A stretch of DNA of 12,549 nucleotides from Gammaproteobacteria bacterium (GTDB lineage Bacteria; Pseudomonadota; Gammaproteobacteria; S012-40): positions 1 through 12,549 of the forward strand of contig JAOUPJ010000080.1 in the NCBI GenBank assembly GCA_029879945.1. The letters are read 5' to 3'. The notes beneath the pieces are model-generated. The model did no database searches. It was not told the DNA's origin and saw nothing but the letters and a program-made list of their open reading frames with translations. A program made the translations under genes and the position numbers. Shown one piece after another: positions 1-7,346 of the stretch. Within the stretch, counting starts at the first letter, position 1. The number at the start of each line of letters is the position of its first letter.

Positions 1-529
1 CCCATTTTGCCCCATTTAAGGTGCGATCTACCGTAGCCTGGTCCCACCATGGGGCGCGCAAATTGACATCAACGAAGCGAGGAACATTCAGGGAGAAGAG
101 ATCGTGGATAGATTGAGCTGAGTGGGGGCTGCGCTGGGCCAGTGTGCCCACATATAATAAGCCCCATGGTTTCTTTTTTGCACTGTTGAAATGGGTCTGA
201 CCATCGATATAGTCATAGGCCTGATCGGGGACGATGTGAAAACGGTGTGTACCATCCGGATCAAATTCGATTTGGACTTGTCCCGTGGGGTGTTTGGGAT
301 CACTTTCTAGGCCGCCTGCGTCCATACCCCAGTCGTTCATGCGCAGTCGAATCTCGTCTGCCGAGGGGTCTGTGCCGATACGGCTCAGGAAATAGGGAAA
401 CAGACCGAAACCGTGTAGGTGCCAGGCCACATTAAACGGGGCTCCACCAAGGACACGCTCTCCAGAGGGAAAGTAATCGAATAAAACTTCGCCAACTATT
501 AGGGGGCGCGGTCCAACAGATTCACTCAT
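1..529 (-). CDS. PfkB-family carbohydrate kinase (fructokinase/ribokinase-like), 3' end cut by window edge
   Basis: The reverse strand is open from an ATG at 529-527 to the left edge, giving 176 residues of the N-terminal part of a PfkB-family sugar kinase. The family transfers phosphate from ATP to a sugar in the cytoplasm. Visible marks are a GEVLFD strand near residues 13-18, the first PfkB signature GGAPFNVAWHLHGFG at 28-42 (sugar-binding Gly-Gly and Asn), and a DVNLRAPWW strand at 154-162, which in this family reads DxNxRxPxW. The C-terminal GAGD catalytic motif lies outside the window. The exact sugar cannot be told; fructose is the usual choice for proteins with this combination. The start has no strong ribosome-binding site. 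The gene is divergent from amgK, with about 100 bases between them. Family call is firm; substrate is inference. Confidence 0.88.
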   Translation of the reverse strand, partial: MSESVGPRPLIVGEVLFDYFPSGERVLGGAPFNVAWHLHGFGLFPYFLSRIGTDPSADEIRLRMNDWGMDAGGLESDPKHPTGQVQIEFDPDGTHRFHIVPDQAYDYIDGQTHFNSAKKKPWGLLYVGTLAQRSPHSAQSIHDLFSLNVPRFVDVNLRAPWWDQATVDRTLNGAKW

Positions 530-631
530 GAGAGAAGAAACACCGTCCTTGGTCGAATGCGCGTCCTGCTGATCTGTACAGCATAACGTGGCCGTGTAAA
601 TCTTGCAAATGAGAAGTAGAATATCAGGCAA

Positions 632-1657
632 ATGATGGATGAACGTCTTAACAATTTGAAGAAGTGGTTGGAAACTGAGCAAGGAGTTATCAACTACGAT
701 ATTGAGCTGGCTTCGGGAGATGCCAGCTTCCGGCGTTATTTTCGTCTGATTGTGGATGGAAAGACCACCATCTTGATGGATGCTCCCCCGGAGCATGAGG
801 ACTGCGTTCCCTATCTGAATGTGGCCCAGGCCTTCCGGAACAGGGGGCTACATGTTCCGCAGGTCCACGCGACAAACCTCAAAGACGGATTTCTTTGGCT
901 CTCTGATCTGGGTGATCAGCAGTATGCGGATGTGCTCAATTCAGAGACAGCCGATTCGTTGTATCGAGATGCCCTGGATGCATTGTTTAAATTGCAAACT
1001 AATAAGGCCGATACGGACGAATTAGTGCTTCCTGAATACGATCATGCCCTGTTGTGGCGAGAGATGATGCTATTTGAAGACTGGTTTCTGGGTAAGCATC
1101 TGGGCCAGTCTCTCAGCGAAAAAGAAACGCAGCAACTTCATACTGTGTTTGAGTTCCTGGCCCAGTCAGCGCTTTCGCAAACCCAGGTGTGGGTGCACCG
1201 TGATTACCATTCTCGCAATCTCATGGCAGTGAATGCGGATAACCCAGGTGTGCTGGATTTTCAGGATGCGGTCAATGGGCCCATTACCTATGATCTGGTT
1301 TCGCTATTGAGGGATTGCTATGTCGCTTGGCCGCTCGAAAGGGTTGAGGCCTGGGTAGCGAAATATTATGATTTACTAATAAGTCAGGATGAATTGAAAA
1401 TTCCTGAGTATGATATTTTTCTTCGTTGGTTTGATTTGATGGGTGTGCAACGACATCTTAAAGCCATCGGCATTTTTTCCAGGCTCAACTATCGTGATGG
1501 CAAGCCGGGCTACCTGGCCGATATACCGCGAACCTTGAATTATGTGCAATGGGTTTGTGAGAAATACCCCGAGTTGAGTTTTCTCAAGACCATCGTAATG
1601 GAAAAAATTGTCCCGGTTTTGGATCCAGAGAGCGGTAGGGTGGTACAGGGCATATGA
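632..1657 (+). CDS. amgK: N-acetylmuramate/N-acetylglucosamine anomeric kinase AmgK
   Basis: A 341-residue aminoglycoside-phosphotransferase-fold kinase. AmgK phosphorylates MurNAc (and GlcNAc) at C1 with ATP in the cytoplasm, the first step of a recycling route that feeds MurNAc back to UDP-MurNAc. The N-terminal lobe has the family's SGDASFRRYFR segment near residues 28-38. The catalytic loop HRDYHSRN is at 189-196, with D191 as probable base and N196 as metal ligand. The second metal-binding Asp is in LDFQDA (D209). Length is normal for AmgK. Two adjacent ATG codons (632 and 635) could start it; an AGG at 626-628 is better spaced for the second. The stop overlaps the murU start by four bases, which makes an operon and translational coupling nearly certain. 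The pairing with murU is what separates this call from a generic APH-family kinase. Confidence 0.9.
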   Translation: MMDERLNNLKKWLETEQGVINYDIELASGDASFRRYFRLIVDGKTTILMDAPPEHEDCVPYLNVAQAFRNRGLHVPQVHATNLKDGFLWLSDLGDQQYADVLNSETADSLYRDALDALFKLQTNKADTDELVLPEYDHALLWREMMLFEDWFLGKHLGQSLSEKETQQLHTVFEFLAQSALSQTQVWVHRDYHSRNLMAVNADNPGVLDFQDAVNGPITYDLVSLLRDCYVAWPLERVEAWVAKYYDLLISQDELKIPEYDIFLRWFDLMGVQRHLKAIGIFSRLNYRDGKPGYLADIPRTLNYVQWVCEKYPELSFLKTIVMEKIVPVLDPESGRVVQGI

Positions 1658-2331
1658 AGGCGATGATATTGGCAGCAGGTCGAGGAGATCGCATGCGGCC
1701 CTTAACGGATACAATGCCCAAGCCTCTCATCCCGGTGGCCGGAAAGCCATTAATCGAGTATCACATTAATGCGCTTTCACAATTGGGAATCAAAGACATC
1801 ATTATCAATCATGCCTATCTAGGGGAAAAAATAGAGCAAGCCTTAGGGACTGGCAGTGCCTTTGGCGTAGCGATCTCCTATTCTGCAGAAGGCGAGGCCT
1901 TGGAGACAGGTGGGGGTATTTTTCATGCGCTTCCCCTCCTTGGCAGTGAACCATTTATTCTAATTAATGGTGACGTGTGGACGGATTACCCGATAGAGAA
2001 CCTGTTAAATCTGGGTTCAATCTCGCAATTGGCTCATCTGGTGTTGGTGGACAATCCCACTCATCATCCGCAGGGCGATTTCATTCTGAAAGAAGACGGT
2101 ATCCTGGCTCATCAAGGATCACAGGCACGTCTGACCTTTAGTGGCATCTCTTTGCTGCGCCCCGATTTATTTAAAGACTGCACACCAGGTCGTTTCCCGC
2201 TCGCCCCTTTATTGCGCGAAGGTATGGACAAAGGCCTGGTAAGTGGTGAGCACTACCGGGGTATTTGGTCCGATGTGGGCACCCCCGAACGCCTGGGGGA
2301 GTTGGACGAGCTGCTGACTAGTCAAACCTGA
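1654..2331 (+). CDS. murU: N-acetylmuramate alpha-1-phosphate uridylyltransferase MurU
   Basis: A 225-residue sugar-1-phosphate nucleotidyltransferase. MurU joins MurNAc-1-phosphate from AmgK with UTP to give UDP-MurNAc, entering wall precursor synthesis after the MurA/MurB steps that fosfomycin blocks. The nucleotide-binding signature is at residues 6-24 (LAAGRGDRMRPLT followed by PKP), the metal-binding Asp is in LINGDVW (D107), and a second conserved Asp is in SDVGTPERL (D207). The short length without a C-terminal left-handed beta-helix separates it from GlmU and fits MurU. The start overlaps the amgK stop (ATGA), with an AGGG at 1647-1650 as a close ribosome-binding site. A 6-base hairpin overlaps the stop codon, but no T-run follows it, so it is not a convincing terminator. 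Other nucleotidyltransferases such as glucose-1-phosphate thymidylyltransferase look similar; the amgK partner decides the call. Confidence 0.9.
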   Translation: MKAMILAAGRGDRMRPLTDTMPKPLIPVAGKPLIEYHINALSQLGIKDIIINHAYLGEKIEQALGTGSAFGVAISYSAEGEALETGGGIFHALPLLGSEPFILINGDVWTDYPIENLLNLGSISQLAHLVLVDNPTHHPQGDFILKEDGILAHQGSQARLTFSGISLLRPDLFKDCTPGRFPLAPLLREGMDKGLVSGEHYRGIWSDVGTPERLGELDELLTSQT

Positions 2332-2550
2332 TTGACTGATAAATAAGCAATAACCCTTCGTGCCGCAGTGTATCTGTAAATAATCTGTTAATTTCCTGTC
2401 GTACTATGACTCTTGCCGATACTAATCGGTTTGTCTCAATTGATAACAACCCGAAGCGTGCCTTAATAAATCTAGAAACGGCAGTCAAAGCATTTCGTAT
2501 GGGGGTGGCAGCATGTCACCCCTTACTGTATTCTGATTTAGTGGCAAATA

Positions 2551-2715
2551 TTAGAAATTTATACCAAATAGATAGACTAGAGCGAACAGGATCAACCACG
2601 CTAGTCCTTTAACAAAAAAGAAAAGAAAGCCCAGCCATCCTATTCGCTTTATCCATTGCTGAAAAGCAGACCCGCTTACTTGTTCGATAGGCAATTTTGG
2701 TTTCGTATTGATCAT
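2551..2715 (-). CDS. Small single-span membrane protein, hypothetical
   Basis: From an ATG at 2715-2713 this frame encodes 54 residues: a short polar, basic N-terminus (KPKLP near residues 5-9), then an amphipathic WIKRIGWLGF segment, then about 20 strongly hydrophobic residues rich in Phe, Leu and Trp, ending shortly after. That is the layout of a small single-pass inner-membrane protein with positive charge on the cytoplasmic side. The frame extends further upstream to a TTG at 2745, but the ATG gives the more protein-like N-terminus. No strong ribosome-binding site is visible before the ATG, which weakens the call. It is divergent from vgrG. I do not recognise a named family with certainty and assign no function. 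The alternative is a chance open frame, since its Phe run comes from a purine-rich stretch on the plus strand. Confidence 0.42.
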   Translation of the reverse strand: MINTKPKLPIEQVSGSAFQQWIKRIGWLGFLFFFVKGLAWLILFALVYLFGINF

Positions 2716-2810
2716 GTCTGAGTGGCACTTAGATGAGCCCGACAAATCTCACACAAAAGCTGTGCCAGAGGGGTTCTCTGTTTTCGAAGGAAAATGGAGT
2801 AGACTAGGCG

Positions 2811-2842
2811 GTAATAATTTCTAATAGGGTCCGCATTATTAC
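2811..2842. repeat. Inverted repeat upstream of vgrG, possible operator or 5'-leader hairpin
   Basis: GTAATAAT at 2811-2818 is matched by its exact reverse complement ATTATTAC at 2835-2842, with 16 bases between. The right arm ends 11 bases before the vgrG ribosome-binding site. The left arm contains TAATAAT, which resembles a -10 element, but no good -35 box is seen about 17 bases upstream. It could be a regulator-binding site with half-sites about 24 bases apart or an RNA hairpin in the vgrG leader. The repeat is seen directly; any function is inference. Confidence 0.35.
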
Positions 2843-2852
2843 AATATAGACA

Positions 2853-2858
2853 AGGGAG
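2853..2858 (+). promoter_or_regulatory. Ribosome-binding site of vgrG
   Basis: AGGGAG ends five bases before the ATG at 2864. It is a good Shine-Dalgarno match and fixes the vgrG start. It is clearly stronger than the sites before the TPR and rhs genes downstream. Confidence 0.75.
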
Positions 2859-2863
2859 CTGTC

Positions 2864-4951
2864 ATGTCAGAAACCCGGGAAAGCGCACTGCGCATGTTGA
2901 ATCTACGAGCCAACCTGGACCAATTTTTAACCACTATCGGTGGCATGGAGAATGTTCGCGTTGTGGAGTTCAACTGTACCGAAACCCTTTCCGAACTTTA
3001 TAGTTGTAACATGCTCATCGCAACCGACGACGATGAATTGACATTGGAAGACATCATTTCACAACCCGCCGCATTGGCCATTATGGGCGCGGATGGATCA
3101 GACACCCGATATATCAATGGTATTGTAGCCAGTATTAGACAGCGCGAATCCGGTGGTAGGCTTACTGTCTATGAAGTTAAAATTGTACCCATTTATTGGA
3201 CCTTGCAGTTTCGTAAAGACAGCCGAATTTTCCAAGAAAAGAATGTCCAAGAAATAATTGAGGATGTGTTAGCTGCTGCCAATATAGCCAGTGATAACTA
3301 TGAATTCAACCTGAGTGAAAGCTATGCAGTACGTGAATATTGCGTGCAATACAATGAAAGTGACTGGAACTTTATTTCACGGATGCTGGAAGAAGAGGGC
3401 ATTTTCTACTTTTTTCGTCATGATGACACCGACTCAAAAATCATTTTTGCAGACAGCAATTCAATTTATGAAGACATCCCAACCGAGCCAGAGATTCCCT
3501 ACAACAGGCAGACCGGGCTTGTTTCAGAGGCCACGCATATTCGAAAGTTCTCACTAGGGAGGGAAATTAGATCAGGTGTTACGTCCAGTAATGACTTTCT
3601 TTTTACTAACCCTGCTCTGGGTTTGGGCACCATGTGCTTTGCGGAAATGAATGACGAGTTGGAAGTTTATGAATACCCAGGCCGTTATGAGGACGAAGAT
3701 CGTGGTGTTCAGCTGACACAGGTTAGGTTGGACGCCATGCGAAGTTTTGCAAAAAATGCTAATGGCGAAAGTGATTGCCAAAGAGTCATCCCCGGTTACA
3801 AATTCAGTCTCATAGACCATCCCAGAGATGATTTTAATGCCGAGTATGCTTTGGTTAAAGTTGTGCACCATGGCAAACAGCTGAGTGCGCTCGAAGAAGA
3901 AGCAGGAACCTCTCCCCCAAGCTATTCCAATTCGTTTTACTGCATTCCTGCTGAAACAGTGTTTCGGCCGCGCAGAAGGGCAAAAAGACCGGTTATGCGA
4001 GGTATGCAGACCGCAATTGTAACCGGAGGAAGTGAGGACGAAATTTTAACAGACCGTTATGGGCGAGTTAAGGTGCAGTTTCACTGGGATAGACAAGGGC
4101 AGCGTAACGAAGCCAGTTCCTGCTGGGTGCGGGTGTCCCAACTATGGGCGGGTGCGGGTTGGGGTGCCATGTTTATTCCGCGGGTTGGGCATGAAGTGAT
4201 TATAGAGTTTTTAGAAGGCGATCCGGATCGTCCGATTATAACCGGGCGTTTGTATAATGGTACCAATACACCGCCTAATGCATTGCCCGATAATAAAACC
4301 AAGAGCACCATCAAGTCAGATTCCTCTAAAGGCAGTGGTGGTTCAAACGAAATTACGTTTGAAGATAAGAAAGATGCAGAGCAATTTATTATCAGTGCCC
4401 AAAAAGATATGAGCACCAGTGTTGGTAATAATCAAACGAACTCAATAGCCGCTGATCGATCCGTAAGTGTGGGTGGAAAGTTCAATGAAACGATAACAGG
4501 TGACACCAAAATCGTTATCGAAACGGGAACCTTTGAGCACGATGTGCAGACTGGATCTGCTAGCTACAAAGTTAAGGGGGCAGTGACTGAAACGTTTCAG
4601 GATGCGCATTCCAGCACGGTTACAAATAATATCACCATTACTTCTACTGCGGGAGAAATTACCATCAATGGTAAAAACAAAATCTCCCTCATTTCTGGAG
4701 AAAGTAAAATTGAATTGGACGCGGATGGCACAATTAAAATATCCGGAAAGACTATTGATATAGTAGGGGGTGATGATGTGCTTGTCAGTAGTAAAAAAGT
4801 GAGTATTTCCGGAACAGACGAAGCAAAAATTGGGACTTCTAATCAAACGGTGGTTACGGATAAAACCAAAACAGCGATATCCGGGGCGGCGATAAACTCA
4901 TCGGCTGTGGGGATGCATGAAATCACGGGTGCTGTGGTTAAAATAAACTAG
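2864..4951 (+). CDS. vgrG: Type VI secretion spike protein VgrG (TssI)
   Basis: A 695-residue VgrG. Trimers of it cap the Hcp tube and puncture target cells, carrying PAAR proteins and effectors on the tip. The gp27-like part spans roughly residues 12-375, with typical pieces such as YCVQYNESDWNFISRMLEEEG around residues 157-177. The gp5-like OB fold is at about 380-466 and includes DRYGRVKVQFHWDRQG and WAGAGWGAMFIPRVGHEV, ending in GRLYNG. After NEITFEDKKD near 491-500 comes a repetitive Thr/Ser/Gly/Ile-rich beta-needle to the end. There is no extra enzymatic domain after the needle, so this is a structural, non-evolved VgrG whose effector must come from the genes after it. The start is set by a strong ribosome-binding site. 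It is first in a same-strand series of five genes. No tssA-M core genes are in the window, so this looks like an orphan vgrG island served by a T6SS encoded elsewhere. Confidence 0.95.
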   Translation: MSETRESALRMLNLRANLDQFLTTIGGMENVRVVEFNCTETLSELYSCNMLIATDDDELTLEDIISQPAALAIMGADGSDTRYINGIVASIRQRESGGRLTVYEVKIVPIYWTLQFRKDSRIFQEKNVQEIIEDVLAAANIASDNYEFNLSESYAVREYCVQYNESDWNFISRMLEEEGIFYFFRHDDTDSKIIFADSNSIYEDIPTEPEIPYNRQTGLVSEATHIRKFSLGREIRSGVTSSNDFLFTNPALGLGTMCFAEMNDELEVYEYPGRYEDEDRGVQLTQVRLDAMRSFAKNANGESDCQRVIPGYKFSLIDHPRDDFNAEYALVKVVHHGKQLSALEEEAGTSPPSYSNSFYCIPAETVFRPRRRAKRPVMRGMQTAIVTGGSEDEILTDRYGRVKVQFHWDRQGQRNEASSCWVRVSQLWAGAGWGAMFIPRVGHEVIIEFLEGDPDRPIITGRLYNGTNTPPNALPDNKTKSTIKSDSSKGSGGSNEITFEDKKDAEQFIISAQKDMSTSVGNNQTNSIAADRSVSVGGKFNETITGDTKIVIETGTFEHDVQTGSASYKVKGAVTETFQDAHSSTVTNNITITSTAGEITINGKNKISLISGESKIELDADGTIKISGKTIDIVGGDDVLVSSKKVSISGTDEAKIGTSNQTVVTDKTKTAISGAAINSSAVGMHEITGAVVKIN

Positions 4952-4960
4952 AAAACAGCT

Positions 4961-6244
4961 ATGCGCGAATTAGTTGAAAATCTACGCTCAGGGTTGACAG
5001 AATTTACAAGCCAGCGTGACGATCTATTTCAGATAGTCCAATGCTCTGAGCCAGACGCAGGACTGGTCTTAAAGATTCTTGAGGGTTTGAATGAGGCAAG
5101 TGCTTCAGATCCCTACTGGTTTGTAATAGACGCATTTGAAAATACTGATGATTTTGTTGATAAATGTGTCGCCAGTGTTTCGCCTATGATAAATGCGATC
5201 CGTTTAACGCAAGAGAAGAATGGTTCTGAACCCATTTGTTCTCTCCCAAAGAATATGCTGAATAAAGAGAAGTTTCGCGCGATAGACCGTTTGAGAAATT
5301 TGATGGAGTATACGCGTTCACTATTACCGCAACTGGATGGATGTTGTGTTGTATGGTGCTTGCTGCCACTAAATATTACGAATCGCCTGGAATATGCCAA
5401 TTTTGTAAACGCATTGACCGCGCATGAATTTCCTTTCCCTTGGTGCCATCATATACGCATGGTAATTCGTGACGAGTTTGAAAAACCAATCATAGATCAA
5501 ATTCAGTTCCCTATTCCTCGATCCAGAACATTAACCGCAGACTTTTCGCCTCCGGCGATTGAAAAATCGCTACAAGAATCGGTTCAAAACGAACAGCTTC
5601 CACTGCAGGAGCGTGTTAACAATGCCCTTTTGCTGGCAGGAATTGATTTCAGTCACGGTAGATACGAGCGAGCAATACAACAATACGCTTTAGTGGAAAA
5701 ATATGCGGCTTCCACGAAAAACCCCATCTTTGCTCTTATTGCTTTGAACGGATTGGGAGAAACATATCGCGCCTTGGGGGATTTGGAAAAGGCCGGTGAT
5801 TTTTTTCAAGCGGCTATGGGGCCAGCCGCACAGGTTGACCCACCTCCCGTGCCCGTTTTGTTCAATTTGTATTTTAATCTGGCAGATTTACGTTATACCC
5901 AGGAAAGATGGGATGAAGCGGAGCCTTTCTTTCTTGGTGCAGCAGACTTTGCCATGTTGTTGCGTGACGCTGGCCAACGTTTGCGCTGCTGGGACTATGC
6001 GGCACTAGCACAGTTGCAGCAAGATAAAATTAAAGATGCAATAGAGACCTGGAGTAATGCTGCGATTGTGTCGGCTAAGCTGGAAAATAAAGAGGACTAT
6101 GATAAGTATCTTGTGAAACTAAAAGTCGTCTTTGAAGAAAAAGTATCTCTTTCCGAATTTCAGAAGCAAAAAGAATTGATAAATGAAAAAATAGCGCAGA
6201 AAGAAGAAGGCAAGCCGAAGACTCCAGCCAAGGAGAGGGTATGA
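4961..6244 (+). CDS. TPR-repeat protein between vgrG and PAAR, candidate T6SS effector-loading adaptor
   Basis: 427 residues, no signal peptide or membrane span, so probably cytoplasmic. The N-terminal half (1-205) matches no domain I recognise. It alternates hydrophobic strands and helices, for example YWFVIDAF (52-59), CCVVWCLLPL (128-137) and the segment WCHHIRMVIRDE (161-172). That pattern loosely recalls an NTPase-like or STAND-like core, but no Walker A motif is present. The second half holds about four TPR units near 220-250, 258-288, 299-332 and 341-374, followed by a charged Lys/Glu helical tail (390-427). It starts 9 bases after vgrG without a strong ribosome-binding site and overlaps the PAAR gene by four bases (ATGA), so translational coupling to both is likely. 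TPR folds bind protein partners. Position between spike and tip genes, together with the absence of Eag, DUF4123 and DUF2169 chaperones here, suggests a loading or stabilising role. That role is inference; the TPRs are seen. Confidence 0.85.
   Translation: MRELVENLRSGLTEFTSQRDDLFQIVQCSEPDAGLVLKILEGLNEASASDPYWFVIDAFENTDDFVDKCVASVSPMINAIRLTQEKNGSEPICSLPKNMLNKEKFRAIDRLRNLMEYTRSLLPQLDGCCVVWCLLPLNITNRLEYANFVNALTAHEFPFPWCHHIRMVIRDEFEKPIIDQIQFPIPRSRTLTADFSPPAIEKSLQESVQNEQLPLQERVNNALLLAGIDFSHGRYERAIQQYALVEKYAASTKNPIFALIALNGLGETYRALGDLEKAGDFFQAAMGPAAQVDPPPVPVLFNLYFNLADLRYTQERWDEAEPFFLGAADFAMLLRDAGQRLRCWDYAALAQLQQDKIKDAIETWSNAAIVSAKLENKEDYDKYLVKLKVVFEEKVSLSEFQKQKELINEKIAQKEEGKPKTPAKERV
6231..6235 (+). 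promoter_or_regulatory. Ribosome-binding site of the PAAR gene, inside the TPR gene
   Basis: AGGAG, within a purine run at 6230-6239, lies five bases before the ATG at 6241 and inside the last codons of the TPR gene. This is the strongest internal ribosome-binding site of the cassette. It suggests that the PAAR protein is translated efficiently in its own right as well as by coupling. Confidence 0.7.
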
Positions 6245-7341
6245 GTTATTTGGATCGCCTTAGTCTTGCGGTTGATCAGCACGCAATGGGCGTGACGGGA
6301 GACAATACCAATGGGTATATCGATAACGGGGAGCGAACGCTAAATACATTTAGTGAAATGAGTGGGGTCTATGAGCGATGGTGGGACTCTGCCAGCAAGG
6401 CCACAGAGAATCCTTTGCTACGAAACCCGGATGGTTCAGCTCGCTCATTCGATACTTTGTCCGGCGGGGAACAGGTAGCCGTGGTTTTACGGACTGCTTC
6501 AAACATTACTGGCGCTGTGATGGGAGCCTTATCTTCTGTTCAAGATGCGTTGAATGTGGGATTTGCCAATTTAACGGCTCCCCTCGCTGCGGTGTGGCCG
6601 AGTTTTCCAGCCTCAACTATGACTTCACTCTATATCGGTTCACCGCATGGGCACCCTCATCCACCCAGTTATATACCCGCTCCTCCTCCGGGCGCAGTCG
6701 TTCCCTTGCCGAGTTTGGGAAATGTGCTGATTGGAAATCATATTAAAACGCTCATTGGTAGTCTGCCAGCGGCTCGTGCTGGTGATATAGGGATCGCGCC
6801 CACATGTTTGGGATTTACTCCCTTTTTCGAAATTAAAACAGGCTCGTCGAATGTGTTTATCGGTGGAAAACGTGCAGCGCGGATGTTGGATATCTGTATG
6901 TGTTGTCAACCCGCGAGTGGTGCGGCAAGTTTTGTTGATAAAGCGATGGCTACCGCAGGGGTTGTGGCCGGCGCGATCTCCATAGGTGCCAATGTAGCAG
7001 AGGCTGCGGTGGAGACAGACGCAGCAATGCAAGCAGCAAAGGCCATGGCAGCCGCTATGGATGCCGCGCAAATGGCTGCCGATGCCGCAGCGATGGCTGT
7101 TCAAGCCGCCATGGGGAAAGATCCGGCAGTCATTCCGGGGCCGGGCCCAGCTGGTGCTGGTCCTATGCCCGTTAGTGGTGCTCTCACTATCGGTTTTCCT
7201 TTAGTGATAGTAGGCGGTTTTCCTATGGTCAATATCCCTGATCCGGTTTCCCTGATACTGAACAAGATCGAAAAACGTGTTCGTCGCGGTCGGGCATCGA
7301 ATGATGAAAACCCAGAAGCAGGAACAAACCCTTGTAGCTGA
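6241..7341 (+). CDS. PAAR-type spike-tip protein of a T6SS Rhs cassette
   Basis: 366 residues. PAAR proteins form the sharp metal-bound cone on VgrG and link it to the effector. Residues 1-125 are a leader region found before PAAR in Rhs-associated proteins (LSLAVDQHAMGVTGDNTN near the start). The PAAR core is at about 125-225: SPHGHPHPPS (134-143) offers several His, then GNVLIGNHIKTLIGSLPAAR, GDIGIAPTC with C189, and SSNVFIGGKRAARMLDIC (C219). Residues 255-292 are a Met/Ala-rich helix. A Pro/Gly linker follows, then another PAAR-like strand pair, GALTIGFPLVIVGGFP (313-328), and a basic tail. It overlaps the TPR gene by four bases and lies 5 bases before rhs. PAAR is thus a separate protein here rather than fused to the Rhs N-terminus as in many Rhs effectors. 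The PAAR identity is firm; the role of the Ala/Met helix is unknown. Confidence 0.88.
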   Translation: MSYLDRLSLAVDQHAMGVTGDNTNGYIDNGERTLNTFSEMSGVYERWWDSASKATENPLLRNPDGSARSFDTLSGGEQVAVVLRTASNITGAVMGALSSVQDALNVGFANLTAPLAAVWPSFPASTMTSLYIGSPHGHPHPPSYIPAPPPGAVVPLPSLGNVLIGNHIKTLIGSLPAARAGDIGIAPTCLGFTPFFEIKTGSSNVFIGGKRAARMLDICMCCQPASGAASFVDKAMATAGVVAGAISIGANVAEAAVETDAAMQAAKAMAAAMDAAQMAADAAAMAVQAAMGKDPAVIPGPGPAGAGPMPVSGALTIGFPLVIVGGFPMVNIPDPVSLILNKIEKRVRRGRASNDENPEAGTNPCS

Positions 7342-7346
7342 TAACA

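Larger units (their letters stand above)
2332..2863. other. Largely non-coding gap between murU and the T6SS cassette
   Basis: About 530 bases separate murU from vgrG. The only plausible gene is a 54-residue membrane protein on the minus strand (2551-2715). A plus-strand open frame at 2406-2612 lacks a ribosome-binding site, overlaps that gene head-on and resembles no protein I know. A GC-rich 6-base inverted repeat (2502-2507 with 2517-2522) has no T-run on either strand. The right end holds the inverted repeat and ribosome-binding site of vgrG. No tRNA, attachment site or insertion-sequence end was seen. This is where the cassette's promoter must lie if it is transcribed independently of murU. 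Confidence 0.6.

Noticed and set aside
247..435. Plus-strand open frame opposite the sugar kinase
   Set aside because: It is antisense to conserved PfkB motifs.
574..581. CTGTACAG palindrome between the sugar kinase and amgK as a LexA box
   Set aside because: LexA sites need eight bases between CTGT and ACAG; here there are none. An 8-base palindrome alone is not significant.
2320..2337. Hairpin AGTCAA/TTGACT over the murU stop codon as a terminator
   Set aside because: The stem is only six bases, AT-rich, and no T-run follows.
2502..2522. GGGGTG/CACCCC inverted repeat as a terminator
   Set aside because: Six-base stem with a nine-base loop and no T-run on either strand; it probably arises by chance.
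2406..2612. Plus-strand open frame of 68 codons after murU
   Set aside because: No ribosome-binding site, no recognisable protein character, and it overlaps the more protein-like minus-strand frame at 2551-2715.
2723..2738. TGGCAC with a downstream GC as a sigma-54 promoter for vgrG
   Set aside because: The GG-to-GC spacing is one base too long, the TTGC element is missing, and it lies about 125 bases from the start codon.
4442..4846. Minus-strand open frame of 134 codons opposite the VgrG needle
   Set aside because: It is a shadow of the repetitive VgrG C-terminus, with no protein-like pattern of its own.
4320..4951. VgrG C-terminus as an extra effector domain (evolved VgrG)
   Set aside because: The sequence is the ordinary repetitive beta-needle and ends without an added globular domain.
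6640..7104. Long minus-strand open frame of 154 codons opposite the PAAR gene
   Set aside because: It is antisense to clear PAAR motifs, rich in Cys and His as expected from reading Ala/Gly codons backwards, and has no start support.
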